Part shown: positions 39,819 through 61,009 of the stretch, piece by piece
Layout of the letters: every line of letters starts with the position of its first letter
Numbering within the stretch: the first letter of the stretch is position 1
Assembly (NCBI GenBank): GCA_963978895.1
Contig: OZ022238.1
Coordinates: forward strand, 49,340,105-49,404,104
Reading direction: 5' to 3'
From: Erpobdella octoculata
Taxonomy: Eukaryota; Annelida; Clitellata; Hirudinida; Erpobdellidae
DNA: 64,000 nt
Made by a program: the position numbers and the translations under genes
The notes under the pieces: generated by a model
What the model was told of the DNA's origin: nothing
Seen by the model: only the letters and a program-made list of their open reading frames with translations
Databases searched by the model: none

Positions 39819-41135
39819 TCACTGGGACGACACCTTCGAAGACGTTTTAGTAATTTTAGTAGAGCAGGTGGAAGAGGAGGAGTGAGATTCGTTTGAGGGC
39901 GGTGGCGGTTCGACCGGGGAAAGCTGTGGCGGTGGTTCGACCGGGGAAAGCAGTGGTGGTGGCTGGACCGGGGGGAGCGGCGACGAATCCGAAGCACTGC
40001 CGGTCAGAGAAGTTGACAGATTGCATTGAATGGTCGACGCGAGATTTTCGAGCCTCGTCAGGATAGAGTCGTAGTCGAAGACTCCTCTGTTCTTGCAAAA
40101 CGGGTCCTGGTGGTTAGGATGTGTGAAAATTACCACGTGTAAACCAGAGATGTTACGAGTACTTAGGGTGCGAGTACGAGTACCATGCTATCGAGTACGA
40201 GTAACATGCTATCGAGTACGAGTACCATGCTATCGAGTACGAGTAACATGCTATCGAGTACGAGTACCATGCTATCGAGTACGAGTAACATGCTATCGAG
40301 TACAAGTAACATGCTATCGAGTACGAGTAACATGCTATCGAGTACGAGTAACATGCTATCGAGTACAAGTAACATGCTATCGAGTACAAGTAACATGCTA
40401 TCGAGTACAAGTAACATGCTATCGAGTACGAGTATCAAGTACTACATCTCTGCTACTCAGTACTGAGTGGAATAATGAGTACAAGTACCAGTACCAATGC
40501 TTCGAGTACGAGTACTTAAAAAAAGTACTCGAGTACGAGTACCAAGTACTACATCTCTGGTGTACACTACGAGGAATGGCACTGAAACCTTGTGTGCACC
40601 ACAGGCTTACACCCGCTGTACACTTAAAAAAATCAGTCCGTCTAACACTTGTTTCTATTTATCTACCTCTCTCTCTACTTTTTGCTTTTAATAGAGCCAT
40701 TATCCAAATGATTGAATAATAACATCAAACCACTTTCACTAATCACATCTCAGCGTGTATGAATCAAAACAGACAGCCTTTCTAATTTATGCAAATGAGC
40801 TACTGCTTATTCATAAACTTTATTTATTATTTATCAAAACAAACAAAAAATATACAGTCAAGTTTAAACCTTCAAATGGTTATTTCTGCATCTTGAAACA
40901 TAATTAAAAAAATGTAATCTAAATAAAAAAAAACAAAAAAGTAATAAAAAATTAAAACTAGATTAATAAATAAATATTATAGAAAATAAAAGTTAAAAAT
41001 AAATTAATGTTTCACCTCGAAGGGTTTTCCGTTTAGATGGGAATTAGTTGTGCAAACTTGAACGTAGTGGTCGTACATTTCGTGGAAAGTTCTACAGGCC
41101 TGCAGGCTGAATTCGTAAAAAAAATATATTATTTA

Positions 41136-41166
<31 letters not shown>

Positions 41167-44034
41167 ATCCCAATCAAGAATAAAAATACATAATAATAAA
41201 AATATTAATAGTATATATGAAGCTGCACCAATTAGTGCTATTCGTATCACCCCAAACTACAACCGTTGCAATGGATACAGTTCATAAGCATTCTTAAATT
41301 AACTGTTATATATATGAGTTCTACAACATGTTAATAAACCAAATCAACAGATAAAAGTAAAGACAATTAAAAAGAATTACTTCGAGCTTCAAGATGAATT
41401 ATTTCAGGATAATTAATGGTAGGATGCTGCAGTGTTAAGAAATATTCACTTTCTCAGCAGCAAGGCCTTGAGCAGCTATGAGAGTACACAAGCCTAGTGC
41501 AACTTAGTACACAAGCCTAGTGCAATAGTACACAAACTTAAAGCAACTTAGTACACTAGTTGATGACAGACACAGAAACTCTTTAGCAATGGGAGTTAAC
41601 TTTAAGCAGAAAACTAATACGATACATCTTTGGGACGTTACTGACACATTATCAAATGTGATTTGCATTAGGTGGAGATTGAATTGAATCAAAACGTTTT
41701 TATGTGGAGTGATCAACAGGAATAGAAGGCAGTCAAACAAATCAATCAGTAATTTAATATACGTTGATGTGTTATTGATGCACTTTTAATAATAAAATTT
41801 AATAATAATAATAATAATCATTATTATTATTATTATTATTATTAGTACACACATAATTATTATTATTATTATTATTATTATCATTATTATTATTATTAAA
41901 AATAAATCTCACTAAAGAATTTCGGGACAAGGGGACTTCTTCTCTAAAATGTCGCAAACCGCAACTCTAAGCGTCTCGTGCTGAACGATCCTGTTGTAAG
42001 CTGCCGAATCTCCGCGGTATTGCTCCTGGAAGGAGACGTGTGATCGATTCAATTAGAATGAACTTATTTTTTTTTTAATTTATAATTCGTAATACTTTAC
42101 GAGCAATCCCGTCTATATAATTAATACACCAGGATTAACAGATTCATGCGATTGTCTGCTACTAATATAGATAACCGTATGCATGGTTACGGCCAGTGGG
42201 TCCGATCCGAAGAGCTTCAGCAACTCTGGACTGGTCAAATGGAACTCACTGCCCAAGAATGTTCAGAGACTGACGACTACTACACAATTCAAGAAAGCAC
42301 TGAAAATGCATCTCTTCAGAGAATTTTAAGCTCAGCTAATTCACAGTAGGAGATATTCATGACCTGGTTAATGAATGCTTAACAAATTTCTTGTAAATTA
42401 ACATTTACATATTATTATTATACTTTAATTTATTGTCCGATTATTGATTTCTAATCGCAGAAATTCAACCTTTTCAAACCCAGGTTCATTGTGATAAGGC
42501 TTTTCATTTAGAAGAGACTGGATGGAAACGAGAAGAGTTGATAAGCTAAGAACGGGACTCCATTGTGGACCAGGCCAAGTTCTAAATTGACAAGTTCATG
42601 TTAACTCGGACATAAAAATTTTTAAACATATTCAAAAGTAATTTTTAAGAAAAAAATTATTAAAAACATGAACATTATATGTTCAAATTAACTTCAGCAC
42701 CATAACTTCAGCACCGTAACTTCATCCTGACAACCAAGTAATCCACAATCACAATAAAACATGATGGAAACCTCCTATTAATGCATCCTCAGATATTTTC
42801 GTCTATTACCAAAATTCAGCAATAATTAATGTACACAAGTCCTTAAATAGGAGGGAGGGAGTTAATGAAAGGTTCAAAACCGTCAGCCATAGATTTAATG
42901 GCATTTTCTATCGAAATCGACTCAGGATGCTATACTAGAAGATGACCGACATGACCATATGTTGTTTTTTTTTATAGAATCCTTGACCAGCAAAACTTAG
43001 AATCTTTAAAAACAGGTTAAATAAATCAAACTGAATTAGAAATCACTCTAATTTAAGAAAACAAATGAACTTACCCTATGATACTGAGACAGACAATACC
43101 ACATGAGTACAAGTTAGGATTGAATGTCACTGAACCATTTGACGTGGTAATGAAATGTACCCTCGGTGGTTTTATGGGATAATCTTGGGGACAAATGATG
43201 ATGAAATTGAAGAAGCCTCCTTCGTACGGAGTATTCGATGGACCGACAATCATGGCATGAACCTACAAGATTAGGAATCAAACGTATCTGTGAAGAAGCC
43301 AAAAAACCATATTTTAATGCAATAGCACCTAGTCCGACAGGCCTGGGAAAGTGATAAAAAAGGATGTGGCTTTGTAAAATGGAAAATGTAGATAGGCAAA
43401 ATGTATTCCCAATATTATTTTAAAGACATTTAAACCAACCCAAGCATTATTATTTTTAAATTTCCATCCTTTTTAATAACTATTCCAGGCAGGCCAGGGT
43501 GCATGTTATGCGCTTTAAAATATGGTAAAAAAAAAATTTAATATAACAAGAGTAACTGAAGATGAAAAAATATGTAATATATACTGACAGCACACATGTA
43601 ATCCTCATTAGGGGTGACAAAAATTCCACTTGGAGCATCTGTACAAAGGGTTTGTATGTCTCTAAAAAATATCAAAATATTTATTATCGATGAAAGCACT
43701 AGGTATTGAAGTTCAAAGTTTACAAAAAAAATCGGCTCAGGTTTCCAAATCTTTGTTTAAAAAAAAAAATAATAATATAATACAGAACAGGCTCTGCTTC
43801 AAAAGTGAAAACTAAAAAGTCTCACCGCTCCATAAATGTTTTATTATAGAAAAAATAAATTAATTAATACTTTTTTATTCGCTTGAAAGCCGTGGGCGAG
43901 AGTTTGATGTGTTCACAGCTCTCCAGGTGTTTCAGCGGCGAATCGTTTACGTGAACCTTTACGGCTTTCTTGCCAAAATTATTTTGAAAGTATCTTATTA
44001 TTGGATTGCTACTGGACTTCTTGGCCTCGGCCAT
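39819..44034 (-). CDS. UBE2Z: UBE2Z-type E2 ubiquitin-conjugating enzyme, gene D (complete)
   Basis: Seven exons, 43871-44034, 43589-43661, 43075-43262, 42470-42581, 41913-42025, 41016-41106 and 39819-40106, splice in frame into 342 residues, close to the length of vertebrate UBE2Z. Exon 1 starts [16 protein letters not shown] and joins as FKRIKKDIQTLC, the conserved start of the E2 domain. Then [41 protein letters not shown] with the catalytic Cys, [32 protein letters not shown] and [13 protein letters not shown]. The last exon opens [20 protein letters not shown], as in UBE2Z, and ends in a Pro/Ser-rich tail with LSPVEPPP repeats. UBE2Z receives ubiquitin or FAT10 from UBA6. NPN replaces HPN, as in the family. 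Intron 6 holds a hAT MITE and intron 4 a LINE fragment. This is the best ancestor of the cluster. Confidence 0.92.
40145..40559. mobile_element. hAT MITE carrying 21-bp tandem repeats
   Basis: Starts CAGAGATGTTACGAGTACTT and ends AAGTACTACATCTCTG (with a short CC interruption before), inverted ends of hAT type. Flanks GTGTAAAC and GTGTACAC are an 8-bp duplication with one mismatch. The core, 40165-40440, is about 13 units of a 21-bp repeat starting CGAGTACGAGTAACATGC. It sits in intron 6 of gene D; open frames on both strands come from the repeat. Confidence 0.8.
41130..41166. repeat. (ATT)n run; a longer one at 41795-41897
   Basis: Trinucleotide ATT/AAT runs in intron 5 of gene D. Confidence 0.85.
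42135..42360 (+). mobile_element. LINE 3' coding remnant
   Basis: One plus frame reads [17 protein letters not shown] then [18 protein letters not shown] and a stop: the WNSLP...FK..L..HLF ending of CR1/Jockey-type reverse transcriptases. Lies antisense in intron 4 of gene D. Confidence 0.7.
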
Positions 44035-45696
44035 TTCTCTCTCTCAACTTGGAATAAAGTGAGAAACAGATCGCTTGTGAAATAACAACAGGGCCATCAA
44101 AAACAAAAGGCACTGACCCCAAAATGTAAATAGACGGATAACCGCTTAGTTTTAAAAATGTTGATAAATACATTAAATACAATTTTTAATGTTTTTTTAT
44201 ATCTATGTTACTGGACTGACGTGGTTTATAATGTTCAATTAAGACATCCGTGCCTATGAGAGTTGTGAACTTTATGAGCGCAGTTTCATTATCTTTGAAG
44301 TCTGCACTTACATGTTGTAAAAATAATTACTGATATGATAAGGTATAAAGTAGGCGTTTATCAGTGACTCAACAGTGTCGGGGCTATGCGGTGAGTGAGC
44401 TCACCAAAAATTATTTACTGATAAGTAGTAGAGGCAGTGGCGGATCCGAGAGGACCGTACCCTCCCCTTAGGACTTGGGTGATGGCTGTACGTGGTTCCC
44501 GGAGTCAGTCGCCTTAATTTATTAATGAATAAACGTCGCAAATTACACTCAAGCCCAATTACATATAACTGGCGGCGGTGACATCAGTCGTATCATTCTG
44601 CCTGACTCCGACTTGAACAAATATAGGTAATAACTGGCGGCGGCGGCTTGTTGACGGCGGCTCCGGGGACTGGCTGTACGAAAGGTGTTTGAGGATAAAA
44701 GAGGCATTGAGGATAAAAAAAAATCCATTGGGTTTGTATCAGTGCATCAGATATGTCATAAAAAATCGCCAAAACTCCGGGATTTGAAGGAAAAAACCGG
44801 GATAGGGGTAGTCAGAGCCACTTTTCTAAAAAAAATCAAAACCCTTGTTTCATTTTTCCTCCCAAAATAAACTGATGACCGGGGGTGGGGTCTTTTTTTC
44901 CAACGTGCTGCGGATTTAGGTCATCCGATATGGAAGTAAAGAGTTGACAGACATAAATCTGAGGGGCGCATTCTATAGACTTTGCCCGGGCGCTAAAAAC
45001 CCTAGTTACGCCTCTGAGAGAGAAAAAAGACAAAAAAAGAAGAAGAGAAAAAAAGAAGAAATGGAGTAAGAGAGAATTAACCCAGCTGCTCGGTAAATAA
45101 AAAATTTAATTTCAATTTCTTTTGTTTGGTTTGGTTTTACTGAATAAAAGAAAGACAAAATATCGGGTTTCCAAAGTTTAAAACAAAAACTAAAAAAATT
45201 CGGTCTTTCCTACCGAATTCCTGGATACGCCAGTGGAAGACACCTACACTATATAGCTGGAGCGCCGAGTGGTGGAGCCAGATTTTTTTTAAATTATAAT
45301 TTAATGTAATTAAAAATTATATAGCGTTTTCTTAAAGCGAAAGCCGTCACTAAAACGCTTTTGTGGGCACATTTCATAGAGAGGAGAGAACCTATATTTC
45401 AAATTTCCGCTCGGTTGGATGACAGGAAGTTAGTTTATTGTTACTTTCAAGGTTTGCAAACATTCAAGCAAGCAAGCAAGCAAGACCGACGGTGTAGTTA
45501 ATATAAGGGATTTAAAAAGAATACACCATGGAACTAAAGATTTCTTTAATAAAAATACAAATAACATTCATGAAACAAAAAACTTTTCAAAAAAATTATT
45601 TAAAAAAAACTAAATTTCAGAATGAGTATCATGTTGGCCCAGTAACCAGCTGAAAACATCCAAGTCTTAAACGACTTTGTAAGGCCTGGGTTAAGG
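44035..45696. other. intergenic stretch between gene D and the EFCAB5-like gene
   Basis: Presumed promoter side of gene D, which is transcribed leftward, and 3' side of the EFCAB5-like gene. It contains a transposon at 44435-45235 and a short CAAG run near 45466-45485. No gene recognised. Confidence 0.5.
44435..45235. mobile_element. DNA transposon relic with inverted ends
   Basis: Left end CAGTGGCGGATCCGAG; right end, reversed, CACTGGCGTATCCAGG. The interior has GGCGGCGG runs and a nested end CTAGTTACGCCTCTG near 45001-45015, like another transposon family. No target duplication visible. Confidence 0.5.
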
Positions 45697-57799
<12,103 letters not shown>

Positions 57800-59913
57800 C
57801 TATTTAAAAAAATGCTCACTCATGAAATTTAATTGCATAATAAATTTACTTAATTCTATGAAAAATAAATTGAGATTGCAGCCGTCACAACAATTCGCGT
57901 AGCCATTAAACTCCTATGGTAAAAATATTTGAACAAAGCGATGATAACATATAAAAATTAAACTGTACTTTCTCACAGGAGAATTTTAACGATAAAGATA
58001 GCGAGATTATGTATACGTCATAAACATTGACACAATACAATTTCAATACGCAGCCAACACGCTCTCTAACTAATGTTAATAATGTGTTTGACTAAAGTTT
58101 TGGACTGACAAGTTAGGTATCCTCATCTTTTACAGAAAAAAAGAAGCGCTAGAACTTGTTTTCAAAAGAGTCACCAAATCAGAGGCAGAGCGCTAGAGGA
58201 CATAGATTTAATCCATTTTAAGATGTTTAAGAAACAAAAGAGTATGATAAACAAGTTTTTTCCCATTAAAAAGCCTTTTCTAATAATTCCACGGCTTCAT
58301 ATAATTTCCGGCCGCCACAAATTTCACAGCAGACGCACAAAAAGCACATAATTCCAGTTCTCCTAAAACCTTTTAGATGAAATAATGAAAAAATATAATA
58401 AATTGTAACAACTATACGTACTGAAAAAATCTAGATTCCTGCATATTCACTAGCTAGATTTATTACGAATTAAAAAATCCATAAAGCATTGGAGCTGCCA
58501 TTTAAAAAATGGCGTCACTCTACTGTTTTGAATCAAAAGTTGTGCCTGAAGTACATAATTTTTAAAAATGCCACTTTGTGCGTACTTTATTATAATTTGT
58601 AAAAAGATTGTAAGAACAAATAAACAAAATTATTTTAAAGCTGAGTTGTAAGAAACAATTTTTTCTTGGATTACACTGGTCAACAGCAAAAAACCTGATT
58701 TTGTTGTGCTGAAAACTAGAAAAATATTAAAAAAATCCAGAACGTCAGGTTTTTTTTGCAAAACGCACTTGATTTTGCAAAAAGTGATTTTTAGGGGTAT
58801 TTTGGAGTCATATATACAAATTTGTCCAAAAACGCTGTCTGGATGTTTTTGACTGATTTTTATGTATTCAGTCGTGCTGAAAACAAAAAAATATTCAAAA
58901 TTTTTTAGAACATCAGGTTTTTTAAACGCAAAAATTAAGATGAAATAAACTTTTTTGAGTTATCTTCGAGTCATAAAGAAATAGGTACAAATTTATTTAT
59001 AAATGCGTAACAAAAGTTGTTTTTTTTATCAAAAATACATTCATTAGTAAGCACTATACACATTTCTTTTTCCCAATAAGACTCTTTTTGGTACATTTCC
59101 GCTTGTTGGACAATTTTGGAAGCATCTGGAAGGACGCTTCAGAGAAAATTTTATGTGACCGATGGTGATGTTGTTACAGAATGTGAAGGTATATTATATC
59201 AGACTCAGAAATTGAGATTATTGTGATTAATAATGTAGGTTTTATCGAGGCGCGTCTGTTGTTTGAACACAGGATTTGTAATCAAATATTAATTACTTAA
59301 AATGAACAAGTAAAGGAAAAACGAGTTTTTCAACACAAACTTTGATTTCAAATACACTCGATTTAGAAATACGAAAGATGTTCAAATTAAGTTTTTTTTA
59401 ATTGAATCATGTATTGTCATCCGATATAAAGATATGCTGAAAGTTTCAGCTTCCTAGCTAGTCAAAAAGCTGGATAAATTTTACTTGCAAGATTTGCGTA
59501 CAGAGAAAGACACACACATACACAAACAGAGCTTAGCTGTGTGCTTAATATAACTTGTACTTTAGCGAGATGTTTGTTTATTTATTTAACTTTAGCGACG
59601 AGACCATTGACCTCTTAATGTATACACTTGTCGGTCTACTCAATCGTCTTGAGTTTGTCATCATCAACACCGCCACCAGAATGATAACGACCACGTGACA
59701 CTTATTCTCCAAGGTCTCCATTAGGTGCGCCTACTGGAAAGAAAGAATAGTTTTCAAATTTCTCTAGCGGTTCTGATGTGAATTTCGGACATACACACAT
59801 TCACACACACAAACACACATCGCTTTTTATATTTATTTATGGATAATAGATTTACAATGAAAAAAATCCATAGCGAATTTGCAAAGTTTTTATAAAAATG
59901 AGATTGTTCGTAT
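57800..59913. other. stretch upstream of the EFCAB5-like exons
   Basis: Should contain the missing first exons of the EFCAB5-like gene on the minus strand. A minus frame after GGTTTTAG at about 58371, ELELCAFCASAVKFVAAGNY..., ends in TAG and did not fit. Repeated AAAAAACGTCAGGTTTTTT-type motifs occur at 58735-58930. Nothing else recognised apart from a small frame at 59578-59721. Confidence 0.45.
59578..59721 (-). CDS. small open frame, 47 residues with one hydrophobic segment
   Basis: ATG to TAA: METLENKC, a hydrophobic run HVVVIILVAVLMM, then a basic tail with RRLSRPTS and KRS. An acceptor-like TTTCCAG lies 15 bases upstream. It could be a single-pass membrane micropeptide, an exon, or chance. 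No family recognised. Confidence 0.25.
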   Translation of the reverse strand: METLENKCHVVVIILVAVLMMTNSRRLSRPTSVYIKRSMVSSLKLNK

Positions 59914-60690
59914 CAGGGTCGCCGAGAGACCATTGCAGGTCCCTGTGCTAAGATATAAGAGCCCCTTGAGAGCCAGACGGTACTGCCTAAAAAATGTAGA
60001 TGTTCACTGATTGGCACCTGGCGGCGAATCCTTCATATCATTTTCTTAAATTTTATAGAAACTGTACATTGATAACAAAAATTTGTAAATAATTATGATT
60101 TCAATTTTATTTTTATTTTTATTTTTCTTTTATTTTTATTTTTATTTTTCTTTTATTTTTGCTTTGAATTCTGTTCGAACGTACGCTTTATGCTGTCCGA
60201 ACGGTGTTAGTGGCCTACGGGTCCTTCTGTTAGAGAAATAAATTTTCAATTTCAGGCTTTAAAATATTAAAATACGTTTGCCATCTACGAAAAACACGTT
60301 TATTAAAGAAATGACATAGCTAGATCACTTTCAATTGCTAATAAAGCTAAACTACAAAGTCTTTCCTGTCCCATTACTGATCGTTGTACACAATTTTTTT
60401 TTCAGTTTGCTTAATGACCGTTCACCTTCTGCAACAGTCACAGGTATCATATAAAAAATTCTTATCGCAGCAGCTACATTTTGGAAAAGGCATTCTACTT
60501 TCAATTATCGAAATTTGTTTAGCGGTTTTAAAACAGATGAATCAGAATTAACATAACAGATTAATTTAAGAATTGTTTTAGAGAACATTGAGTTTGAAAC
60601 CAAAGCCCTAATCTGCTCAATGGTCCGGACCCCTTTACACTGCTCCGGGCCCCTGTGCATTTTCCCCCTACCCCCATCTCCACGCCCCTG
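59914..60690. mobile_element. hAT-like non-autonomous element with perfect 8-bp target duplication
   Basis: Begins CAGGGTCGCCGAGAGACC and ends CATCTCCACGCCCCTG. Both sides are flanked by GTTCGTAT (59906-59913 and 60691-60698). The interior has short TTTTATTTTTATTTTTC repeats at 60105-60160 and no recognisable transposase. Confidence 0.8.
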
Positions 60691-60930
60691 GTTCGTATCA
60701 AAGAAGTCCAAAGATTTGTATGTAATTATATGAAAACATTAACTGACTGTAAAAAATGCAAAAAAAGTCAAACACGTGACTGCAACTGGTCCAATTTTAA
60801 AAACTTAAAATGAAATTGTTCGTATCAAAGAAGTCCAAAGATTTGTATGTAATTATATACAAAAAAACATTAACTGACTATAAAAAAACTATAAAAAACG
60901 ACAAACATGTGACTGCTACTAGTTGTTTAA
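60691..60930. repeat. tandem duplication of about 127 bp
   Basis: GTTCGTATCAAAGAAGTCCA starts at 60691 and again at 60818; the two units share CATTAACTGACT and a GTGACTGC end with some differences. Confidence 0.85.
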
Positions 60931-61009
60931 AGTTGCATTCCTGAAAACAAAATCACAAACGCTACTCGTTTTCATACTGTTGTAAATTTATTCAAATTAA
61001 AAAAAAATA

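Noticed and set aside
40093..40719. 208-codon frame and a regular 21-bp array that might suggest a repeat protein or a CRISPR array
   Set aside because: Repeats are directly adjacent without spacers and lie inside a hAT MITE with target duplications, in an animal gene intron.
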